A stretch of DNA of 64,000 nt from Caballeronia catudaia (lineage in GTDB: Bacteria; Pseudomonadota; Gammaproteobacteria; Burkholderiales; Burkholderiaceae): NCBI RefSeq assembly GCF_001544755.2, contig NZ_FCOF02000023.1, forward strand, positions 1 to 64,000. Direction: 5' to 3'. The position numbers and the translations under genes were made by a program. Under the pieces are notes generated by a model that searched no databases, was not told the DNA's origin, and saw only the letters and a list, made by a program, of their open reading frames with translations. Below are positions 44,778 to 52,650 of the stretch, in pieces. Position 1 is the first letter of the stretch; the number at the start of each line of letters is the position of its first letter.

Positions 44778-44820
44778 TCTCGCTAAGGGAAAACCCTCAA
44801 ACATCAAACCGGAGTCAGTC

Positions 44821-44973
44821 ATGAGCTACCTTTTCGCCCTGCTGCAAAAATTCGCTTCGCTGTTCGAGTCGCCGCACCTTCCGATGGATACGGACTACTC
44901 GTACCAAGCGCGTTTCCGTGAATCCGAGCGTCAGCGCAAGTCGCGCGGCACAGCTTTCGGCTTCCGTCTGTAA
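44821..44973 (+). CDS. Small basic peptide, 50 aa, unknown
   Basis: ATG 44821 is preceded by GGAG and a consensus TATAAT box. The product (MSYLFALLQKFASLFESPHL, then DTDYSYQARFRESERQRK and a final GTAFGFRL) has an amphipathic N-terminus and a basic middle. It is too short for routine ORF calling, but promoter, ribosome site and composition support it. Function unknown. Confidence 0.55.
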   Translation: MSYLFALLQKFASLFESPHLPMDTDYSYQARFRESERQRKSRGTAFGFRL

Positions 44974-45430
44974 TGCGTCGTTAATGGCGGCGCGGGAAAC
45001 ACAAAACCAGCAACACACGACGGCGAACGCCGTACGACCCGCCCGCCCATTTTTCTTCCCTATGTAGTTTTTCTAGCAATCTTTCCTCATCTCGGCGTCC
45101 TATTGGACGTGCCTATCCTCCGCGCTTTTCTGCGCGCGACCATTTCTCCATCCTTTCGTCTGTCTGACATCCGCTTCGCAAGCTGCCTGCTTCGCAAAAA
45201 TGCGTCCCGACTTGTTCTCGCGCGACATGCCAAAATCGCCGCGCTGAACCGCTTCGCCGGCCGCAAAGCCTTGTCGCGCAAGGGTCTCACCGCAACGGCA
45301 AGAAACTGCCTGTATTCAAGTGTCGTATTTCCACATGTGGTTGTCGCAAATAGTCGGCTGATGAGACTTTTTTCTGGCAACTATGTATGCACAGCGCGGA
45401 CGCACGTCCGCCCTCGTCAGGAGATTTTCG
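44974..45430. other. Non-coding leader region upstream of the betaine/choline ABC operon
   Basis: 457 bases without a convincing gene. It contains the CCACATGTGG palindrome (45331-45340) and direct repeats TGTCGTATTT (45321) and TGTCGCAAAT (45342) spaced 21 bases. An open frame from 45103 overlaps the ABC gene and is judged spurious. Confidence 0.5.
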
Positions 45431-46594
45431 ATGAATTCCCCGAAGGTAGTGGTCGAAGGACTGTGCAAAGTGTTCGGCAACAGTCCCAAACAGGCGCTCG
45501 ACATGCTGGCCGGCGGCGCGACGAAGGAAGAAGTCTTCAAGCGCACCGGACAGATCGTCGGCGTCCATAACGTCTCCTTCGACGTCAAGGAAGGCGAGAT
45601 TTTCGTGCTCATGGGCCTGTCCGGTTCGGGCAAATCCACGCTGATCCGGCTCATCAACCGCCTGGTCGAGCCGACCGCCGGCAAGGTGCTGATCGATGGC
45701 CGCGACGTCGCCGCCGTGAAGCGCTCCGAGCTCACGGCGCTGCGCCGCAAGGACATGAGCATGGTGTTTCAGTCCTTCGCGCTGATGCCGCAACGCACGG
45801 TTCTTTCCAACGCCGCATTCGGCCTCGAGGTCGCGGGCGTCGGCAAGAAGGAGCGCGAAGCGCGCGCGATGACCGTGCTCGAGCAGGTCGGCCTCGCGCC
45901 TTTCTCGCAGAAATTGCCGTCGCAGCTATCGGGCGGCATGCAGCAGCGCGTAGGCCTCGCGCGCGCGCTCGCGGTCAATCCTTCGCTGATGATCATGGAC
46001 GAAGCGTTCTCCGCGCTCGATCCGCTCAAGCGCAAGGAAATGCAGAACGTGCTGCTCGATCTGCAACGCGAACAGCGCCGCACGATTCTCTTCGTGTCGC
46101 ACGATCTGGAAGAGGCGATGCGTATCGGCACGCGCATCGCGATCATGGAAGGCGGGCGCGTGGTGCAGATCGGCACGCCGCAGGAAATCATCACGAATCC
46201 CGCCGACGACTACGTGGAAGCCTTTTTCGAAGGCATCGACACGAGCCGCTATCTCACCGCCGGCGATCTGATGCAGACCGATGAAGTGCCGCTCATCAGG
46301 CACAACATCCAGATCGACGCGTCGAGCGTGGCGCAGACCCTGAACGGCAGCGCCGACTATGCGTTCGTGCTCGACGCGCAACGCCGCATCCGTGGCTTCG
46401 TCGGGCGCGAGAACGCCAATGTTCAGCATATCGATTGCATCGAGCGGCACATGGCGCTGGACGACGTCGTGAACCGTGTGGTCGCGAGCCCCGCGCCGCT
46501 GCCCGTCGTCGAGGCGGACGGCTCGTACTGCGGGTCGATCAACAAGACCAATGTCCTGAAGGTCCTTACGCACCATCGAGGTTCCCATGTCTGA
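45431..46594 (+). CDS. choV: Quaternary-amine ABC transporter ATPase (ProV/ChoV type) with CBS domain
   Basis: 387-residue ATPase. It has the ProV-type N-terminal extension (FGNSPKQALDMLAGGATKEEVFKRTG), the Walker A GLSGSGKST, the signature LSGGMQQRVGLARAL and the Walker B LMIMDEAFSALDP. The C-terminal ~110 residues form a CBS-type regulatory part, which in related osmoporters senses ionic strength. It overlaps the permease gene by eight bases. Choline/glycine betaine specificity is taken from the operon's binding protein and regulators. Confidence 0.88.
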   Translation: MNSPKVVVEGLCKVFGNSPKQALDMLAGGATKEEVFKRTGQIVGVHNVSFDVKEGEIFVLMGLSGSGKSTLIRLINRLVEPTAGKVLIDGRDVAAVKRSELTALRRKDMSMVFQSFALMPQRTVLSNAAFGLEVAGVGKKEREARAMTVLEQVGLAPFSQKLPSQLSGGMQQRVGLARALAVNPSLMIMDEAFSALDPLKRKEMQNVLLDLQREQRRTILFVSHDLEEAMRIGTRIAIMEGGRVVQIGTPQEIITNPADDYVEAFFEGIDTSRYLTAGDLMQTDEVPLIRHNIQIDASSVAQTLNGSADYAFVLDAQRRIRGFVGRENANVQHIDCIERHMALDDVVNRVVASPAPLPVVEADGSYCGSINKTNVLKVLTHHRGSHV

Positions 46595-47489
46595 AATCAT
46601 TCCGCTTGGCAGTTGGGTGGACCACGGCGTCCACTATCTCCTCGATCACGACGCGAAGACGTTCGATTCCATCGGCAAGGTCATCGAGACTTTCGCCGCG
46701 GCGATCGAGCATGCGCTGCAGTCCGTTCCGATGTGGGCGCTGATCGCGATTTTCGTGGGCATCGGCCTGTGGCGCGTCGGCTGGCGATTCGCGGCGTTCG
46801 TGCTCGCTTCGCTATTGCTGATCTACGCGACCAACTTCTGGGATCAGATGGTCATCACGCTGGGCCTCACGCTGTCGTCGACGTTGATCAGCCTGTTGCT
46901 CGGCATTCCGCTCGGCATCTGGGTCTCGAAGAGCAAGTACGTCGAGATGTCCGTGCGCCCCGTGCTCGACCTGATGCAGACCATGCCTGCATTCGTCTAC
47001 CTGATTCCGGCCGCGATGCTGTTCGGTCTCGGCCGCGTGCCGGGCATTCTGGCGACCGTCATTTTCGCGATGCCGCCTGCCGTGCGTCTCACCGCGCTCG
47101 GCATCAAGCAGGTGAATCGCGAGATCGTGGAAGCGGGCCAGGCGTTCGGCTGCACGTCGTTCCAGTTGCTCTACAAGGTGCAGATTCCGAACGCGCTGCC
47201 TTCGATCATGACCGGCGTGAACCAGACGATCATGATGGCGCTGTCGATGGTCATCATCGCTTCGATGGTCGGCGCGGGCGGTCTCGGCAACGACGTGCTC
47301 GCATCGATTCAGCGACTGGATATCGGCCTCGGCTTCGAGAGCGGCTTGTCGGTGGTGTTGCTGGCGATCATTCTCGACCGCATCACCGAGAGCTTCGGAC
47401 GCACGCCGGGCATGGCGCGCGCCCCGCTGTTCTCGGGTCTCAAGAGCGTAATGAAAGTGCGCCGCACTCCGGCGGCGCAACAAAGCTAA
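46587..47489 (+). CDS. choW: Quaternary-amine ABC transporter permease (ProW/ChoW type)
   Basis: 300-residue inner-membrane permease. The binding-protein-dependent transport motif is VEAGQAFGCTSFQLLYKVQIPNALPSIMTGVNQTIMMALSMVIIASMVGAGGLG. An N-terminal amphipathic stretch precedes five or six helices. It forms the channel for choline, betaine or related osmolytes with the preceding ATPase. Confidence 0.9.
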   Translation: MSEIIPLGSWVDHGVHYLLDHDAKTFDSIGKVIETFAAAIEHALQSVPMWALIAIFVGIGLWRVGWRFAAFVLASLLLIYATNFWDQMVITLGLTLSSTLISLLLGIPLGIWVSKSKYVEMSVRPVLDLMQTMPAFVYLIPAAMLFGLGRVPGILATVIFAMPPAVRLTALGIKQVNREIVEAGQAFGCTSFQLLYKVQIPNALPSIMTGVNQTIMMALSMVIIASMVGAGGLGNDVLASIQRLDIGLGFESGLSVVLLAIILDRITESFGRTPGMARAPLFSGLKSVMKVRRTPAAQQS

Positions 47490-47501
47490 CGAGGCTCCTG
47501 C

Positions 47502-48494
47502 ATGAAGCGCGACGCGATCGTCCCAGCGGTTACCGATTCACCGTTGTCCAATCTCGCGCACTTCGGCTTCCTTACGCTGCCGAACTTCTCGATGATCGCG
47601 TTCACGAGCGCGGTCGAGGTGTTGCGCATGGCCAATTACATCGGCCGCGCGCAGCACTATCGATGGTCGATCATCACGCCGGACGGCGAGCCGGCGCGCG
47701 CGAGCAACGGCATCACCGTGAAGCCGACGGTGACGCTCGATGAAGCCGGCATGCCCGATGTGCTGATCGTGTGCGCGGGATGGCATGTCGCCGATTATGT
47801 CGACGACAAGATCATCGGCCTCTTGCAGCGCGCGCATGAAGCGGGCATTCCTCTCGGCGGCATATGCACCGGTCCGTATGCGCTGCTCGCGGCGAAGCTG
47901 CTCGATGGTTATCGCTGCACGCTGCACTGGGAAGATATGTCGCCGGTCAATAAGCGTTTCCCGCATGTGCGTTTCGCGGACGAGCTCTTCGTGATCGATC
48001 GCGACCGCATGACCTGCACGGGCGGCACGGCGCCGCTCGACCTGATGCTCAATCTTGTCGGCTTGCGGCTCGGGCAGGCGCATGCGGCGCAGGTATCGGA
48101 GCAGTTCATCGTCGAGCGAATTCGCGGATCGACGGACTACCAGCACATTCCCGTCGATGCGCGCGTGGGATTCTCTCGCGCGGAGCTCGTCGAAGTCGTG
48201 CGGCTGATGGAGGCGAACATCGAGGAGCCTTTGTCGCTCGAAGAACTTGCGCGGCTCGTGCATCTGTCGCAACGGCATTTGCAACGCATGTTCAAGATGT
48301 TCCTCAACGTATCGCCGACGCATTACTACCTGACGCTGCGCCTGCGTCGCGCGCGTGAATTGTTGCGCAACACGGATGCGTCGATTGCACGTGTGACCAG
48401 CATCTGCGGATTCCATTCGCCTTGTCATTTCAGCAAGGCGTATCGCGCGCAGTTCGGACATGCGCCGAGCGTCGAGCGTCGATTATCGGCCTGA
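47502..48494 (+). CDS. GlxA-family AraC regulator (GbdR-like) in the transporter operon
   Basis: 330 residues. The N-terminal DJ-1/PfpI-like ligand domain (FLTLPNFSMIAFTSAVEVLRMANYIG, GGICTGPYALLAAKLLDGYRCTLHWED) is fused to a C-terminal AraC double helix-turn-helix (SLEELARLVHLSQRHLQRMFKMFLNVSPTHYYLTLRLRRARELL). This layout is shared by GbdR, CdhR and SouR, regulators of glycine betaine, carnitine and sarcosine use. It lies between permease and binding-protein genes and probably activates this locus. Confidence 0.87.
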   Translation: MKRDAIVPAVTDSPLSNLAHFGFLTLPNFSMIAFTSAVEVLRMANYIGRAQHYRWSIITPDGEPARASNGITVKPTVTLDEAGMPDVLIVCAGWHVADYVDDKIIGLLQRAHEAGIPLGGICTGPYALLAAKLLDGYRCTLHWEDMSPVNKRFPHVRFADELFVIDRDRMTCTGGTAPLDLMLNLVGLRLGQAHAAQVSEQFIVERIRGSTDYQHIPVDARVGFSRAELVEVVRLMEANIEEPLSLEELARLVHLSQRHLQRMFKMFLNVSPTHYYLTLRLRRARELLRNTDASIARVTSICGFHSPCHFSKAYRAQFGHAPSVERRLSA

Positions 48495-48593
48495 CGTTTT
48501 TCTGCTTGCTTTCTTCGGCCGTGCGGGCTGCTTCGAGCCTCGCGCGTGGGCCTTGTCGCGTTTATGTGCTTATAAAAAACTTGGGAGAGAGAT

Positions 48594-49538
48594 ATGAAAC
48601 GCTTGTGGATCGCATCGATAGCGTCGATGGCGGCGGCAATGTTGTCGGGTGCGTATGGCGCCGAGCCTGCCGCGTGCAAGAACGTGCGCTTCGCTGATGT
48701 CGGCTGGACGGATATCGCCGCGACCACCGGACTCGCATCGACCGTTCTGCAGGGCTTGGGCTATAACCCGACAAAGACAATCGCTTCGGTGCCGATCACG
48801 TTCGCGGGCGTGAAGAGCAAGCAGATCGACGTGTTCCTCGGCTACTGGTCGCCGACGATGGACCCGATGATCGATTCGTTCAGGAAAGCGAATCAAGTGA
48901 AGGTGCTCGCGACGCCGAATCTGACGGGCGCCAAGTACACGCTCGCGGTGCCGGATTATGCGTATCAGGCGGGCATCAAGAACTTCAACGATATCGCGAA
49001 GAACTACGACAAGCTCGACGGCAAGATCTACGGCATCGAGCCGGGCAATGATGGCAATGCGCTCATCAAGAAGATGATCGACAGCAACATGTATGGGCTG
49101 GGCAAGTTCAAGCTGGTGGAGTCGAGCGAGGCGGGCATGCTCGTCGAAGTGAATCGCGCGATTCGCGAGAAGAAGCCCATCGTGTTTCTGGGCTGGGAAC
49201 CGCATCCGATGAACGTGCAGATGAAGATCGACTATCTCGCGGGCGGCGATGATGTTTTCGGGCCGAACTATGGCGAAGCGAAGGTGCTGACGGTGACGCC
49301 GACTGATTACGACACGCGGTGCCCGAATGTCGCGAAGCTGGTGTCGAATCTGCAGTTCACGACGGATATCGAGAATCACGTGATGGTGCCGATCATGAAC
49401 AAGACAGATGCGAACAAGGCGGCGCGCGAGTGGCTGAAACAGAATCCGGCGGTGCTGGATAAGTGGCTCGCGGGGGTGAAGACTTTCGATGGGAAGGAGG
49501 GGTTGCCGGCGGTGAAGGCGTACGTGGCGGGGAATTGA
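48594..49538 (+). CDS. choX: Choline/glycine betaine ABC transporter substrate-binding protein
   Basis: 314-residue periplasmic binding protein with signal peptide (IASIASMAAAMLSGAYG). ACKNVRFADVGWTDIAATTGLASTVLQGLGY, the aromatic GYWSPTMDP loop and FLGWEPHPMNVQMKIDYLAGGDD supply the tryptophan/tyrosine cage typical of ChoX. It starts 99 bases after the regulator gene, behind GAGAGAG. ChoX versus betaine-specific CbcX cannot be settled without binding data. Confidence 0.87.
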   Translation: MKRLWIASIASMAAAMLSGAYGAEPAACKNVRFADVGWTDIAATTGLASTVLQGLGYNPTKTIASVPITFAGVKSKQIDVFLGYWSPTMDPMIDSFRKANQVKVLATPNLTGAKYTLAVPDYAYQAGIKNFNDIAKNYDKLDGKIYGIEPGNDGNALIKKMIDSNMYGLGKFKLVESSEAGMLVEVNRAIREKKPIVFLGWEPHPMNVQMKIDYLAGGDDVFGPNYGEAKVLTVTPTDYDTRCPNVAKLVSNLQFTTDIENHVMVPIMNKTDANKAAREWLKQNPAVLDKWLAGVKTFDGKEGLPAVKAYVAGN

Positions 49539-49547
49539 GCCTCTGCG

Positions 49548-49838
49548 TTATTTTGGCGACGCCCAATCCGCGGGCGTCGCCTCCGTGTTTTCAGCTTCGG
49601 AAGTGATCTTGTGTTGTCCTGGTTCAACTTCGGCATAAAGATAAGTCTTGGCCGCCGTGCTTCCCATTGCTTTTCCATCAAGTGTCACAGGCATTTTGAC
49701 GCCAGCGCCAATCGACTCGTTTCGATACACATACAGAGACGCCTTTTGCGTCGGAACCGTAAAAGTCTTTAGCGCCGCATCCTGCTGCTGATGGACTGTC
49801 TGCGGTGAGTGACCGAAGTGCTTACAAGCGGTCGGTCA
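49548..49838 (-). pseudogene. 5'-truncated DUF2846-like lipoprotein remnant
   Basis: The minus-strand frame from about 49838 to 49548 reads like the mature part of a DUF2846 lipoprotein (DAALKTFTVPTQKASLYVYRNES, then VTLDGKAMGSTAAKTYLYAEVEPGQHKITSEAENTE). The signal peptide and lipobox are missing: upstream in frame there is a stop and no ATG. Only a late GTG (49730) could start translation, giving 60 residues. Confidence 0.5.
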
Positions 49839-49899
49839 GATGGACGGGCGCATCGATGCACAAATCCGGTGTTCCCGTCCTGGCGATTAAAGCGAGCAA

Positions 49900-50664
49900 T
49901 CAACTTCGATAATCCGTCTTCGCACCTTCGATCATTCTCAACGCCGCATTCCACTGCAGCGCCATGATTCCATCGGCTTCATCGCGCCGATACTGTGCCG
50001 CCGTCAATTCACAAACCTTCTCCGACGGCAGATTCAATTCCGCATTTCCCGCGAGCGCCCGAATCTGAATTTCACACGCCCTTTCAAGAAAATACATCTC
50101 CTGAAACGCCTCCGGAATCGACTTCCCGCAAGTCAATAATCCGTGATTCTTCAAGATCATCGCGTTATGCGAGCCGAGGTCATTCACGAGCCGATCGCGC
50201 TCCGCGAGATCCAGCGCAATCCCTTCATAATCGTGATACGCGATATGCCCGTAATACTTCAGCGCATGCTGGCTGATCGGCAAAAGCCCTTGCTTCTGCG
50301 CCGATACCGCCGCGCCCGCCGCCGTATGCGTATGCACGACGCACAGCACATCGGGCCGCGCCATGTGGATCGCCGAGTGAATCGTGAAGCCCGCCGGATT
50401 CACGCGGTATCGCTCGGGTTCCCCGCTCGCGCCCGCTTCGACGGGACGCCCTTCCTCATCGATGCGCACCAGATCCGATGCACGCATCTCGTCGAAGAGC
50501 ACGCCATAGCGATTGATCAGAAAGTGATGGTCCGCTCCCGGCACACGCGCGCTGATGTGCGTGAAGATCATGTCGGTCCAGCGAAAGTGCCCGATCACGC
50601 GATACAGCGCCGCCAGATCGCAGCGCACCTTCCATTCTTCCTGCGAATACCCGTGAGTCTCCAT
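49900..50664 (-). CDS. Class II aldolase/adducin family protein
   Basis: 254 residues. The zinc-aldolase fold shows in FTHISARVPGADHHFLINRYGVLFDEM, the metal ligands in VVHTHTAAGAAVSAQKQG and NHGLLTCGKSIPEAFQEMYFLERACEIQ. Substrate unknown; relatives act on fuculose phosphate or have no assigned substrate. It lies between the choline transporter and sarcosine oxidase blocks, in reverse orientation. Confidence 0.85.
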   Translation of the reverse strand: METHGYSQEEWKVRCDLAALYRVIGHFRWTDMIFTHISARVPGADHHFLINRYGVLFDEMRASDLVRIDEEGRPVEAGASGEPERYRVNPAGFTIHSAIHMARPDVLCVVHTHTAAGAAVSAQKQGLLPISQHALKYYGHIAYHDYEGIALDLAERDRLVNDLGSHNAMILKNHGLLTCGKSIPEAFQEMYFLERACEIQIRALAGNAELNLPSEKVCELTAAQYRRDEADGIMALQWNAALRMIEGAKTDYRS

Positions 50665-50714
50665 GCCGTTCCTCCCTGGTTGACGAGCCGCGGATAACGT
50701 GAAGCGGATAAAGC

Positions 50715-51806
50715 CTAGATCGCCTGGGCGCGGCCCGGAAAAACTTCGTCGTAGTCCATTGCCTGAGTGGCTTCCTGCGCGTCCTGTGCGCCGCCGCCTT
50801 GCTCACGATACATCATCGGCGGCACACCGAATTGCTTGCGGAACTCACGGCCGAGATGCGATGCATCCGAGAAGCCGCAACTCGACGCGATATCCGCGAC
50901 GGTCTTGTCCGAACTCGTCAGAAGCCACGCGGCGGTGCGCAGCCGGACCTGCTTCGCATACGCCTGCGGCGCCTTGCCCGTCTCCGCCTTGAAAAGCCGT
51001 TCGAGCTGCCGCGTCGAGAGATCGAGCTTATACGCGAGTTCATCGAGCGAGAGCGAACGGCCGACGTGCTGCTCCATCAGCAGGATCGCACGTTTCACCT
51101 TCGGATGCGTCGCGGGGGCGAGGCCCGGCGGATGCGGCTGCGGTGCGTTGCCCTTCTGCATGTCGTCGACCAGCAGGATGCGCAGCGCCTTCTGCACGGT
51201 CGCGGTTTCGAAGTGACGAAGCAGAATCGCGGCGGCGACATCGATCGATGCGCGCCCGCCCGAACACGTGATGCGCCTTCTGTCGATCACGAAGAGACGG
51301 TCCGCGACGAGCGCCTGTTCATCGGCATGCGGAAAGCGCTCGACGAAATCCCAGTAATGAAACCAGCTCACGCAGATGCGATGACCTTCGAGCACGCCCG
51401 CGCGCATCAGCGAGAACACGCCCGTGCACATGCCGACGAGCGTCGCGTTCGTCGCGGCGGCGCGCCGGATGAACTGCAGCGTCGCCTCGCTCGTGGCGGG
51501 ACCGGAATGCAGCAGGCCGCCGACCACGACGACATAGTCGAACGGCTCGGCCTGATCGTAGGTCTCCCACGGCGTGATCTGAATACCGCAACTCGCGCGC
51601 ACCGGCGCGAGCGTCTCGCCGATCACGCTCCACGAGCAGCGCACCGGGCGGCTGAAATCGCCTTCGTCGGCGGACAGGCGCAAGAGGTCGACGAAACCGG
51701 AAAACGCGGTCAGCGTGAAGTTCGGCAGCAGGATGATGCCGAAGCGGATGCGCGATTTCGATTGACCGTCGACGGACGACGGCGGAAGGGATTCTGCGGG
51801 ACTCAT
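50715..51806 (-). CDS. GlxA-family AraC regulator (GbdR/SouR-like)
   Basis: 363 residues with an N-terminal PfpI-like ligand domain (RFGIILLPNFTLTAFSGFVDLLRLSADEG, LVGMCTGVFSLMRAGVLEGHRICVSWFHYWDF) and a C-terminal AraC domain (SLDELAYKLDLSTRQLERLFKAETGKAPQAYAKQVRLRTAAWLL, DASHLGREFRKQFGVPPMMYRE). ATG 51806 begins MSPAESL. It lies beside the serine dehydratase/sarcosine oxidase operon, which it probably activates; the ligand would be betaine, dimethylglycine or sarcosine. Confidence 0.87.
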   Translation of the reverse strand: MSPAESLPPSSVDGQSKSRIRFGIILLPNFTLTAFSGFVDLLRLSADEGDFSRPVRCSWSVIGETLAPVRASCGIQITPWETYDQAEPFDYVVVVGGLLHSGPATSEATLQFIRRAAATNATLVGMCTGVFSLMRAGVLEGHRICVSWFHYWDFVERFPHADEQALVADRLFVIDRRRITCSGGRASIDVAAAILLRHFETATVQKALRILLVDDMQKGNAPQPHPPGLAPATHPKVKRAILLMEQHVGRSLSLDELAYKLDLSTRQLERLFKAETGKAPQAYAKQVRLRTAAWLLTSSDKTVADIASSCGFSDASHLGREFRKQFGVPPMMYREQGGGAQDAQEATQAMDYDEVFPGRAQAI

Positions 51807-51944
51807 ACGGGCGACATGCGGCTGGACGTTATCCGGCGAGCATAACACTCGGCCGCGAGCCGCGGGCACGTGTCAGAAACGACGCGGCCGGCGTCGCGTG
51901 ACGCCGGCCGCGTGAAGACGAAAAGGGCGACGAGGGGAGGCGGT

Positions 51945-52259
51945 TCAACCGCCGAGCACGGCGAAACCCCATGCGAAGACGCCGCCGATCAGCGCGCCCG
52001 TCGCGCGGCCGAGCACGCTCGCGATCGTGTAGTCGCCCCAACGCTGCTCGATTTCAGCCTTCAACACGCCGAAGTAGCGCAGCACGGGATCGATCGAACA
52101 GAGGAACATGAGCGCGACCCAGACGGGTGCCTGACGCGTGAGCACGTGTTCGGGCGAAAGCAGGTCCATTGCCTGAAGCGCGCCGACGACACCCGCGCCG
52201 ACGAGGAAGGAGAGAACCCAGGACTTGAAGAACTGATCGGGTAGTGCGTGAGTTTCCAT
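51945..52259 (-). CDS. Small membrane protein, 104 aa
   Basis: Three hydrophobic segments (SWVLSFLVGAGVVGALQAM, VWVALMFLCSIDPVL and ATGALIGGVFAWGFAVLGG) with a short loop KAEIEQRWGDYTIASVLGR. No family recognised. ATG 52259 gives a clean N-terminus (METHALPDQFFKSW). The longer open frame upstream runs into the intergenic region and is not used. Confidence 0.6.
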   Translation of the reverse strand: METHALPDQFFKSWVLSFLVGAGVVGALQAMDLLSPEHVLTRQAPVWVALMFLCSIDPVLRYFGVLKAEIEQRWGDYTIASVLGRATGALIGGVFAWGFAVLGG

Positions 52260-52650
52260 CGCGATGCAAACCGGAAGAAGCGGGGGAGAAAGCCTGAGCA
52301 ACGGCCCAGCCGAGAACCTAGGGAATATACCGAGGCCCGCTCTCCCGACGCTTCGGACCAGTCTCAAAAATATGGAAAGTGCAACGAAGATGCGCAAAAA
52401 GGCGCCAGACGCGAAATGGTCTGTTACGCGCGACCTTGCCGAAAAACGCGCCTCGAACCGGCTTCGGGCCTCTTCAGCGCATTGAGAACGCCGACGAAAG
52501 GGCGGCGAACGACGCGCTGACGCCGCTATCCCATTTCGACGGCGTTTTTGTTCTATCGGGTCTTTTTAGGGTTTGGTGCAATAGGCGCCATAGAGAAACC
52601 CGCGAAACCACGGCAGCGCAGCGCGCCACGCCAAACCCAGGGACACGCCA
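52260..52650. other. Divergent control region upstream of the serine dehydratase/sox operon
   Basis: 391 bases without a credible gene. Short A/T-rich tracts near 52360 and 52540-52575 suggest promoters, but no confident -35/-10 pair or operator could be picked. The AraC-type regulators nearby would be expected to bind here. Confidence 0.4.

Larger units (their letters stand above)
44706..45075. repeat. 12-bp inverted repeat flanking the 50-aa gene
   Basis: TAGAAAAACTAC at 44706-44717 is the exact reverse complement of GTAGTTTTTCTA at 45064-45075. The pair encloses the 50-residue gene and its promoter. No target-site duplication was found. Confidence 0.4.

Noticed and set aside
44706..45075. 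Insertion-sequence interpretation of the 12-bp inverted repeats
   Set aside because: The enclosed gene encodes no transposase and no target duplication was seen, so only the repeat itself is reported.
45103..45570. 155-residue plus-strand open frame before the ABC operon
   Set aside because: It overlaps the ATPase start in another frame, has no motif, and covers the probable control region.
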